64,000 bases of DNA from Kitagawia praeruptora. Its lineage: Eukaryota; Streptophyta; Magnoliopsida; Apiales; Apiaceae. A program made the translations under genes and the position numbers. Shown here piece by piece: positions 22,202 through 32,100 of this stretch. How positions within the stretch are numbered: the stretch's first letter is position 1; the number at the start of each line of letters is the position of its first letter. The notes below the pieces were generated by a model. It had not been told where the DNA came from. It searched no databases and worked only from the letters and a program-made list of their open reading frames with translations. Where the stretch lies: positions 111,470,001 through 111,534,000 of the forward strand of contig CM075345.1 in the NCBI GenBank assembly GCA_037693485.1, given 5' to 3'.

Positions 22202-22208
22202 TAATGAC

Positions 22209-22587
22209 TAACAGCCCGTTTGGCAATGACTTATTTTAAGTCCACAGGGCTTTAAGTGCCTTTTGCTCCGTTTGGCTACACCGGCTTTAAGTTAAAAAAC
22301 TGCTTTAAGTTAGAAGTTACATTTAGGTACTTTTGACTTATGACTTATGACTTATTGAATTTTTTTTTTCCACAATTCTTGTAAAACTTAAATATCATGA
22401 ATTTAAAATTTTTTTAAGTCAAATTTCACTTTAAGTCAAAATTATTAAACCTCCATTTAACTTTAAGTAAAATTACCCAAACACTTTCATTCAACTTAAA
22501 GTAAACAACTTTACTTTCTCCTTTAAGTTAAAAATACCCCCATTAAGTCAAAAGTAACTTATTTTAAGCAATCCCAAACACCCTCTA
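22209..22587. mobile_element. hAT-like MITE
   Basis: The inverted ends TAACAGCCCGTTTGG and CCCAAACACCCTCTA bound a body rich in 'ctttaagt' and 'ttattttaag' words in both orientations. It abuts the Stowaway copy at 22201. I found no matching 8-bp duplication (GTAATGAC versus AAAGGTCT), so one border may be wrong. Confidence 0.55.
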
Positions 22588-22692
22588 AAAGGTCTTGGTT
22601 TCTTTTACTGCAACAATGGCATATATTGTAATTAAACATCAAGTCTTGGGATAAGGGGTGTAAAATTGTTTGCATTTGGATTCAGGATTTAT

Positions 22693-23221
22693 AATATTAA
22701 TAGACTAAAATACTCACCAATTAATTCTCCGTGCCCAAAATACCCATCGGCGGAAAGCTCCGCCCTTTTTACCCACGGACCACGCATTACACACATGCGT
22801 AGTCTTTACTATTTTTTTTACTAGCAGGCCGCACATGGTAAACACGCGTTGTCTTCATATTGTTTTTATAAAAATGAACCACGCATAATCACTATGCGTA
22901 TAGCTTGGTTTCTTTTTCTTTTTTTAAAAAAAAAATTTTGATCTACGCATTATAGTAATGCGTGTACTTCAGAAAGTTTCCCTGCGAGGTCAAAAGAAGC
23001 AGGGGTAGTTTTTACATTGTGTACGCATTTTAGTGATGCGTATAGCTTTTTTAAAAAAAAAAAAAAATTAAAGAACACGCATATTGGATATGCGTGTTTA
23101 ACCCTGAAAATGAATACGCAAGTCCAACATTCGTATTCGACGGGTATTTTGGTCGGTCCTTACCGCCTACAGATATTTCGGGTAGTAGATTCTCAAAAAT
23201 GGTGTATTTTGGTCATTTTTT
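22693..23221. mobile_element. Hairpin-module element A (ACGCAT-N7-ATGCGT family)
   Basis: The ends are related inverted sequences (left GACTAAAATACTCACC, right GGTGTATTTTGGTC). Inside are five exact ACGCAT-N7-ATGCGT modules at 22782-22800, 22881-22899, 22945-22963, 23023-23041 and 23077-23095. Two degenerate ones lie near 22831 and 23116. Every module is 6+7+6 bases although the seven central bases and the linkers differ. There is no coding sequence. I do not recognise this as a named family; the borders are approximate. Confidence 0.7.
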
Positions 23222-23352
23222 CTTTAATTTAATAACTTTAAACAAGTATAATAATATAATAATTCACCTAACAATAAAAGAAGATTTTTTCTTTAATTTA
23301 ATAACTTTAAACAAGTATAATAATATAATAATTCACCTAACAATAAAAGAAG
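23222..23352. repeat. 69-bp tandem duplication at the end of element A
   Basis: A unit starting CTTTAATTTAATAACTTTAA begins at 23222 and 23291, nearly identical. It starts exactly where hairpin element A appears to end. Confidence 0.9.
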
Positions 23353-24216
23353 TATCATCGTATATATTAGAACTAGTTAAGTATGACAGTATAATGATTC
23401 GCATATTATATGTGTGAAAAATAGTAAGTTCATAATTTCAAAATATTTTTTTTATCAATGACAAATAAATATATAGATATTTATAAAAAAAATTAAAAAG
23501 ATAATCAAGTTCAAATTTGAGTTCAAGATGAATTCAAATATATTTTTGCTCTACTCAAGCTTGTTATCGAACTCAAAAATACAATCAAACTTCTGTTTGA
23601 TAACGAGTTCAAATCAAGTTTTACTCAAATTTCTGTTACAGTTTTACATGTATGTATAGGGTTGAGCGGAACTGAAAAATCAAATCGAGTCGAATAATGT
23701 AATTTCCGTTTTTTGGTCCGGTCGTAAATTGTTGTCACTTGAGTCTCTATTGTTTCGTTCATATAATGAAGTTTCGTTCAAAATCATAAATTAACTGAAT
23801 GACAAAGTACTTCATTCTTTAATTATCATGGAATAGAATTGCCTTTTTATTGGTTGATCTGTATCAACGAGACTTTTAAAATTTCCTCTTTATTCAAGGG
23901 CAAAAGTATTTGTCCTATGTGAGATCTTATAAAGATTGTCCATATGACATTTGCATCCAGCTATCATTACTTTCAAGAAATATTCTCTACATTATCATGA
24001 TACGAATTTATTAAAACATGAAAGAATAAACCTTATTGTGTTCTTTCTGTCCATCCTTATGTCTTTTGAGTATTGAGACTCCTAATATTCAGAACCCATT
24101 AATGTTCTTGAAACATCCAATGTGAAATTCTTATTAAAATTATCTATATGGAAATGACATTTTAAAAACCATTTCTTTCAAAAATGATTATCTTAAGGTG
24201 AACGGAAGGTACAGTT
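23353..24216. other. AT-rich spacer
   Basis: No feature recognised apart from repeated 'caagttcaaat' words around 23500-23640. Confidence 0.5.
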
Positions 24217-24480
24217 ATGAACCGTTGCACTAATATGAGATTGAAAACTAAGTGTTATAGTTGTACAACCAGAGCATCTGTAAGTAATTGTTTTAAAGTG
24301 GGGACAACATGTTTAGAACGTACTGTAAGGACCTCTAAAATGATTGTAAGGAATGCTATGAGAAATACTGAGATGATTGAAGATACGCTTCTACTAAACG
24401 TTGTCGGAATAGGTATATTAATGAATTCTAGGGTTACCAAGCCTTTGGTGTTCCAAGAAATGCAAACTAACTGAGACTTA
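24217..24480 (+). pseudogene. Possible Ty3-gypsy gag zinc-knuckle remnant
   Basis: The frame contains TKCYSCTTRASVSNCFKVGTTC, reminiscent of paired CX2C knuckles (CYxC...CFKxGTT) in gypsy gag proteins, with key Cys and His lost. The assignment rests mainly on the clearer gypsy reverse-transcriptase remnant just beyond the hAT insertion at 25798-26143, same strand. Weak on its own. Confidence 0.35.
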
Positions 24481-24601
24481 AGACGCAACCCTTAGAGGAA
24501 ACTATAATGGAAGTATGATGGACGGCAAGGAAAAGATATCGTGACAAGAATATGAAGCTTATTTAAAATAAATGTATTGATGCAAATAGAGATACACCAA
24601 G

Positions 24602-25789
24602 TAGGGGTGGAAAACGGATAATACGGATACAGCTATATCCGAATCCGGATCCATTTTTTAAAACCATATTCGTATTCGAATCCGGGAATATCTGAAAAAA
24701 CCTTATCCGGATCCGGCAAATATTATCCGGATCCGAATCCGTTTTGCAAAAAAATGAATTTTTTTTTGTGAAATTTGCATTATTATAAAAAAAAAACAGG
24801 CATATTTTGCAAAAAAACAAAAAAAAGACAGGCATATTAAAGAGATACTCATTTCTAATTTACAAATTACAAAAACCATATACATCATCCAAATTTGCAT
24901 ATGCTAATTTATATCAGAATAACTTCATTACACATCATTCATTGTCTCTAAATAACTTGCAAGTTCATCAGAATTCATCACATTAAACATGTTCCATCTC
25001 TGCATTTGATGGAGCAATGGAAGCCTCACACCGATCCATCTCTGCATCTTCATGACTTCATCTATTACAAACCAGCAATAATAATCCAGTGGTTCCAACA
25101 ATAGTAATACTTTACGGCATCCTATAGACAACAATTAGTCAGGCTCTGCTGGCAGAAATTATACTTTACAAAACTATATACTATATGCCATATACAAATA
25201 ATTAAAGACCATACAAATCAAGAAACTTCAAATAATCGAATCTTCTAAAAAATAAATACAAAACTATATACTATATGCCATATACGAACTAATCAAATAT
25301 AGAAATAGATATAGGATCGAACCTTTTTAGGGCGATGGAGCGGCGATACGATGCGGCGATGTTGTTCTTTGAAGAAGAGAGCGGCGCATCAGTGGTTTTA
25401 GGTTTTATATTTGAAGTAGATACTTTACTACTTTACTCTTTCGATAATTAGATTTTAGAAATTAGAATAGAACGTGTACGGTGTATCACTACTGTGACTA
25501 CTCGACTAATTTTTATTTCATTTTATATCAAATTCATCATTTTTTATTTTTAAGAGTAAATGATAAAAATTAAAAATATATTAAAAATATATTATATATA
25601 ATTAATTTCGGATACGGATATTTTCGAATACGGATGTGCCTATATCCATATTCGTATCCTAAACTCTCGGATTCAGATACGGATAATATCTGGTTAACTC
25701 CGGATACGGATAATATCCGCTTTTTTCCGGATACGAATACAGATATTTCGGACGGATATCGGATTTTTCGGATTTTTTTTCAAGCTCTA
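24602..25789. mobile_element. Non-autonomous hAT element
   Basis: A perfect 8-bp duplication ACACCAAG lies at 24594-24601 and 25790-25797. The ends TAGGGGTGGAAA and TTTCAAGCTCTA are imperfect inverted repeats. About 130-180 bp at each end is packed with ATCCG/CGGAT words, the clustered subterminal sites typical of hAT elements, where transposase binds. No transposase is present. A minus-strand frame (24928-25134, with WFVIDEVMKMQRWIGVRLPL) is unidentified and may be captured or leftover sequence. Confidence 0.88.
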
Positions 25790-25797
25790 ACACCAAG

Positions 25798-26143
25798 TAT
25801 AAGGGGCACCTAGTAGCAAATGGATTCATAGATATATATCCTAACGATCTTCTAGGATTACCACCAAATAGGGTTGATTAAGGGACCACAACCGTATTCA
25901 AGGCCCATACCGATCAGCACCAGTATTGGAAAAGATGATAGCGTAACGCCATACACCTACCATGAAGAAAAAAAATTATACCCCTTATCGAAGATAGATG
26001 AATTGTTGATTTCAAAGATAAAGTTGAAGATAGGTTTCACCAACTTAAGATCGAATCATGTGTCAAAGATGGCATTTCGCACTACTAATGTAGACATTAT
26101 GAATTTTTGGTTATATCCTTTTGATAAAAGTCAAAATTTATAG
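25798..26143 (+). pseudogene. Ty3-gypsy reverse transcriptase remnant
   Basis: Two successive pieces fit the conserved gypsy pol order. The first reads DIYPNDLLGLPPNRVD (compare the family's FPxDLPGLPPxR). The second, 25874-26143, has KKLYPLSKIDELLISKI, then FTNLRSNHVSKMAFRTT and FWLYPFDKSQNL, matching the KYPLPRID...FSKIDLRSGYHQLR...KTAFRT...MPFGLTNAP region. The frame changes between pieces, a stop intervenes and the YVDD part is gone. The hAT element at 24602-25789 landed in this older remnant. Confidence 0.65.
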
Positions 26144-26199
26144 ATCACCTCTTCGTTCTTATGTTATCGACTTTTAAATTAAAACCCCTATTCTTATTA

Positions 26200-26966
26200 G
26201 GGTGAAAAACCAAAATACCCACAATTTAATATCAGCTGCTCAAAATACCCACGAGCCACGCATTTTGAACATGCGTATAGGGTATATGCATTTTTGGAAT
26301 GCGTGGACCTTAACCACGCATGTTTACAATGCGTGGAGTTTGTAATTTCAGCTTTCAAATATGGTGAACAGTACCCTGGTTGCGCATGTTGAACATGCGT
26401 GTCTGGTAATATGCATGTCCAACATGCGTATGCCTGCCACTGTTCATCTTCTTCGTAGCCGTCGCCGGAGCAATGTTTTGACCAAAACTTCGTCGGATCC
26501 GTCCACTCTTTCTAGGCTTTGTCACTCGTTTTCAATTTGTTTTTCCGGATTAAAAAACCACAAATCGAAGCTTTCTTCCGATTTGATTTTCCGATCTACC
26601 TGAACACGCCCCTGCAGGGCCAAACAACAACAAACGAACGGGGGAAAAGGGAGAGAAAGGTCTGGATTTTATTTTGATGTCCTCAAAAGGACTGGAGGTT
26701 GCCGGAGATGGAAGGACGGAAAGAGGCGATAACAATTGCGATTTTGGTTCGCCTGAGACGCCTGAGATGAAACGTAAAAAATGACGTCAGCTGACGTCAT
26801 TGCGCATCTGGGAGATGCGTTACCCCAGATGCGCATTTCCAGAATGCGTATCATAGGTTGCGCCAGCTGAACATGCGTATTCCGTGGGTCAAAAGGGCGG
26901 ATGCTCGCGCCTACGGATATTTTGGGCAGTTGGACTCCAAAAGTGATGTATTTTGGTCATTTTCTC
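26200..26966. mobile_element. Hairpin-module element B, Mutator-like, possible Pack-MULE
   Basis: A perfect 9-bp duplication TTCTTATTA lies at 26191-26199 and 26967-26975. The ends are GGGTGAAAAACCAAAATAC and GTATTTTGGTCATTTTCTC. That combination indicates the Mutator superfamily. Both flanks carry RCGCAT-N7-ATGCGT modules (26258-26276 is exact; others around 26285, 26315, 26382, 26411, 26802, 26829 and 26858, with one-base changes). The middle (about 26435-26770) is GC-rich and gene-like, unlike the surroundings, and holds no recognisable protein. It may be captured promoter or UTR sequence. Confidence 0.8.
26781..26800. promoter_or_regulatory. Double TGACGTCA palindrome (bZIP-type site)
   Basis: ATGACGTCAGCTGACGTCAT is a perfect 20-bp palindrome containing two TGACGTCA cores. 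TGACGTCA is a classical binding site for plant bZIP (TGA-type) factors. It sits inside hairpin element B. Function here is inference. Confidence 0.4.
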
Positions 26967-26975
26967 TTCTTATTA

Positions 26976-28069
26976 TATCAAAGAGAATTCAAGGAATCCC
27001 ACCATTTGAATAATATATGGTAAAAATAAAGCTGCTCGGACAAAAAGAAATTTATCTACTTATCACGATGAATTATATTTGTTCGATACACTGTTGTCAA
27101 TATAAATGTTGAGAAAATAATACAATGAAAAAACAAAAAAAATGTAATTTATTTCAATACTATTAAAAAAGTGGTGTTTTGTTTGTAACAGCCACATAAA
27201 ATCCTATGGCCTAATTATTTTGACCAATAAAATTTAGTACAAATTAGAGCTGTACACCTTCATAATTTTTTCCAAGATAATGTAATTTTATATCCTGTCA
27301 AAAAAATGTAATTTTGTAAATATATTTGATTTATATTATTTATTATTTGGACAGTAGGCAATGAGCTGTTTAATTTTAGGGAAAAAAACTAATTACAAGT
27401 TAAAAGTATTATGAAAAATTATTAAATATAACCATTTATTAACGAACTGAATGTAACATATACACTTCTTTTTCTTTTTTTTTTAAATCAACATATACAC
27501 TTCTTTAAAAAATTTAAATTTTTTTGACATAATGTTTTTAGGTAATATTAAACGTAACACAAATATTTACATGAAAAATAATACAAATTCATTTCTCCGT
27601 ACCAATTCTTTGTATACATGTTTTTCATCACAAAATATATTTTACCTAATTTTTCCTTTTTAGTAATTATTGTAGTACGTGAAACGTTTTCTTTTTGTAA
27701 CTTTCTAAAGTAATGTTTGTGTTGTTGTATCTTCCGTAATTTATATTTTATTGTTTATTTTCCGGTACCAACCAAACCTAATTATATACAAGATATAATT
27801 CTTCATTTTTAAACTTCTGTTAAAATAGAATATAAATCCGAAGCCACTGTTCCCTGAAAAAGAAAAATTAACACCACGACGAATAAGAACGATACACTTA
27901 AAACAAAACTATAACTAAAAACTAAAACTATAAAGAAAGAAATAAATAAAATTCTCCTATCCTAGAGATATTTATTTATTAAGGCTAATTTTTAACTAAA
28001 TGTGCTTCAACTTCTAAAAAAAAAAAAAAAAAAAGTAGATCGCCTGATTTTATTTTATCTTATTTTATA
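26976..28069. other. AT-rich spacer
   Basis: No gene or defined repeat is visible. A 14-18 base A run ends near 28034. Confidence 0.5.
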
Positions 28070-28440
28070 GAGCTTTGGTCAACAATACCCAAAAAGCTAT
28101 AATATCACATAACAAGAATACCCCAAATCACTGCCATAAATACCCATCTATTACGCATTTCATATGAGAGTAATAAGATTACGCACTTGATATTGGGGTA
28201 ACTAGTATAGATTTTTTTATCTATTACGCATTTGGAGAATGGATAATAGGGGTTAACCATTTTCCAAATGCGTAATAGGCTTCCCTGACAAGTCTATTAC
28301 CCCTTTTCCAAATGCGTAATATGTATAAAATCTATTACTCCTTTCCCAAATGCATAATAGAGGGGTATTTATGGACATCGTCCATGATTTGTATTATTCT
28401 CATCAATTTTATTGAAAAATGGGTTATTTATGTCATTATT
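28070..28440. mobile_element. Hairpin-module element C
   Basis: The same 6+7+6 architecture appears in a diverged form: ACGCAT-TTCATAT-GAGAGT (28154), ACGCAT-TTGGAGA-ATGGAT (28227) and half-sites ending ATGCGTAAT (28267, 28311). All lie within TATTACGCAT / ATGCGTAATA contexts. The outer ends (TTTGGTCAACAATACCC and GGGTTATTTATGTCATT) are loosely inverted and resemble those of elements A and B. The target duplication is unclear (TTTTATAG versus TTTATAG). Lies about 670 bp downstream of the FY stop codon. Confidence 0.55.
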
Positions 28441-29108
28441 TATAGTATTTTATATCTCTAACTTGAGCCCAATTTTCTCAATGGACCCAAATTTCCAGTT
28501 TTTAGTTTCCTATCTTTCTGATTAATTCCACTTGGACCCGGAAAAGAACAAACATGCACTTGGTGAATAACGGTTCTTACAGAAAAAAGAGCACAGGCAA
28601 ATAACACAAAGAAATTGGACTCGGCATAATCTAAGATCAGGCAACAAATAAAAGGATGGAAATCATGCGTTTCAACCATTATTCAGGATATGAATGTGCG
28701 ATTTATGAACTACAAATCCAACAAAAAAACCCCACAATCAAATCAGAAAACTAGTCCCAAAACTTTGCAAAGCCAAACCTCGAAGTCAACCTTCAGTGTT
28801 ATAATTCAATGACACCAATCAGAATCTGTTTCTAAATAATTGTTGAAATATTGGAAGTTTGTTATCAGGATGCTAACATTTAACTAACTACTGGATAAGG
28901 ATGCAAGCTAATTCACCCTGCTACATGAATCACAATCATGAAAGCCCAAGGCATGAAAGATTGTGTGCCACAGTTTTGTTACAACAACGATATACAACTA
29001 CAATTCTAAAATCAAAGGAATGACCCAGTAGCAGCTCAACCGATTTTCCATTAATCCCAGAAAACAAGCCTTTCTAATATTACAGGACTTCATAAAAACA
29101 ATTGGCAT

Positions 29109-32100
29109 CTACTGAGGTGGTTGGCCATGTGGGGGAGGACCAGGAGGCAGCGGGGGATGCATAGCAGATGGCATACCAAAATTAGGTGGCAATCCTCCCA
29201 TCGCGTTAATATTTTGATTCCCAGACTACAGAAAACAAAAGAAAGGCATTAAGAAAGCTTCCCAACCGACAATACTTATCAAAACATATATAATGTGATG
29301 AGCATAATCTAACTACAATTTGGTTTTTATATAATACCAAAAGAAAGGCATTAAGAAAGCTTCTCAACTAACAATACTTATCTAAACATATAAATGCGAT
29401 GAGCATAATCTAAATACAAGTTGGTTTTTATATAATAACAAAAGAAAGGCATTAAGAAAGCTTCTCAACCGACAATACTTATCAAAACATATATAATGCG
29501 ATGAGCATAATCTAAATATGGTTTCCAAGATTACGTGTGAATTTCTATCAAATCAAAATTTTAACAAGGCTTGTTACACTTATAGTATCTTTAATTAATG
29601 CCTACAATTTCAAAAAAAGTGCTAGTACTACGTATGTACTGAACAGGCCCAGAAGGGCAGGAAATGTAGGGAACTCCAAAGAACTTCACAGATAATTGAG
29701 GGCATCATTTGCATTATCATCATAATATGTTGTTTGAACATGCAGTGTTGAGTAGGCTTTAATTAAAAATAACCTGGAATGGGTTTAGCCCTGGCATAGG
29801 TGGCATCTGTGGAGCTTGTGGCCGATTAAATGAACCTCCTTGTGGATACATTTGGTTACCACTTGCATTTGAAGAACCCTGCATATTTTGCATCCCATTG
29901 GGGATTCCTCCTGGAGGTGGACCTCCAGGTGATCCAGAATGCATATGATTCATGTTCATAAAGTGGTTCTGGGGCATTGGAGGGCCCATCTGATTCATCG
30001 TATTTTGCATTCCCTGACATAAGAATTAATGTCAACTCATACAGTTTCCATAATATATCAACAGCACCACAGTGACATGTCATCATAAATATGCAATGAT
30101 TAAGCCCTTCCGACAGTCTTTTTTTTTCTTTTTCTTTTTTCATTTTGGAGTTATTACGACTTTCTTAAGATAAGGCAATTCATTAAACAGAAAAAGTGCA
30201 GCAGGATACGATAAAAAGAGCTGAAAGCATGTGACAAGTACCATTGGACGCATAGGCATTGATGGCATATTATGGGAAGGTAGCTGAGATGGAGGGCGAG
30301 GTAATTGAGGATGTTGTAACATAGGCAAATGAGAGGGATGTTGTAGCTGTGGCATGTTAGGAGGGGCAAGAGGTAAAGACGTCATTTGCTGTTGGTGCAA
30401 CTGATGATGTTGGAGCTGCTGAGCATTTTGCTGATAAGACTGTTGTTGATTGGATGCAAAGAGAGATGGATGAGGACCAGGTGGCAGAGGAGGAGCTCCT
30501 GATGGAATTGAAGCTGATATAGGTGGCTTCTGGTCTCCTTGAGCTGATGTATCCAGCGATGGTATGGAAAGTGGCATTGCAATTCCAATTCCTGGAATAG
30601 TTCCCTCATTCCGGGTCAATCCACCACCAAATGATCCCGGAGCGGTTGGCAGCTCGGATCCAGGGAAATTACCAGTCATGCGACTGGCAAGTACAGGGTT
30701 TTGCTCACCATAACCTGTAAAGTTCACAACATTTAATGAACCACCAGTACTATCAACGATATATAACTTCAGACGAGCTCTTCGAATTGACAGCAATGTA
30801 AATCTCTATCAGTACTATAGTACATTATGTAGGCATGTGCACGGTACCTTGGTTTTGTCCCATATTAAATTTGTCTCGAGCAGAATCCCCAGGCCTATTT
30901 CTACACCAGAACTTCGTTGTGTGATCATTGCTACCACTGCAAAATAAATTTATATATTAAACATAAATATAAATGACAATAATACCAAGAAAAACACAGT
31001 AAGTTAACAGCGATAACTTGTTTCCATCAATATCAGTAATTAAATATAAACATATTAAACTGTAGGTCCCTTCATTAGAAAGGAAGTCAAATCCTCTTAT
31101 ACTATAGTGTTGATATCATTAAGTGATGAAAACCATTTTCTTAGTAGCCCATCTTTACATTCAGGTTACTTGTGAGTTTACCAGGGATACCATCTGTGTG
31201 ACCCTCCTAAGAAACCTTCTCAAGTTTTTAAGTATCTGTTGATTCTGTTCGAGGAACACATGCTAATCACTGATATAGTGATATTGATTCGAGGAACACG
31301 GGTATGTATTATGTATCTGTCACATGAAGTAAAGACTACAGATCAAAATCTGGCTGAAGCTTCTTTGGGAAAATGAAAATTCAAAATAAGAAAGACTGTT
31401 GAAGTTGTCCTGTGTATCGGTGTTTTTAATTGGCCGAGTCATCTTAAAACTTCAAATAACCACAAAACCAAGATATAGTGAGAGTTATCCCAACAACTTA
31501 TTAATACCTAACATTGATTTAAAGATGATCAAAGAAAAATCTGCCATATATTTGTAAAATTAGTATTTTCCGATTTAGAAATTTCCTCGTGACAATGAAC
31601 AAAAAATTAACACACACAAGCCACAAATATCTTTCGGCAACAAGATAAAAAATTCAACAACGTATGACAGAAGGAAAGTATAACTTTACCTGCATAATAG
31701 ATATCCAATAGGATGCCATGCAAGGTCCCAAACACCATTATCATGTGCATTGAAAATTTCAACCTGAGGAGTATCGTGTCTGCATTAAATGTTCAATGTC
31801 AGGAGTAGCTGACCTAAACTTGTAGCCAAATATTAAAATAGATGAACAAATATTTGAACAAATCCATAAAAATCAATGAGGCAATGTTGCAGATATTTCT
31901 ATCGTCTTCATAGTAAACAGATACCTAAAAGAGCCTTCATCTAATCGTACAGCTCTGGACTACACTACACCCTGTGCAAGCAGGGCTAAGAATATTATAT
32001 CCTTACATATAATAAGCATAAGAGGGATCATATCCATAATTTTGGTCCATGTACCGCCAAAACAAAAAGGACCGATAGATCTTAACATAGATAGAGAACT

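Noticed and set aside
22782..23095. Regular short palindromes as a possible CRISPR-like array
   Set aside because: Plant nuclear DNA, module spacing irregular, the central seven bases vary rather than repeats being constant, and there are no cas genes.
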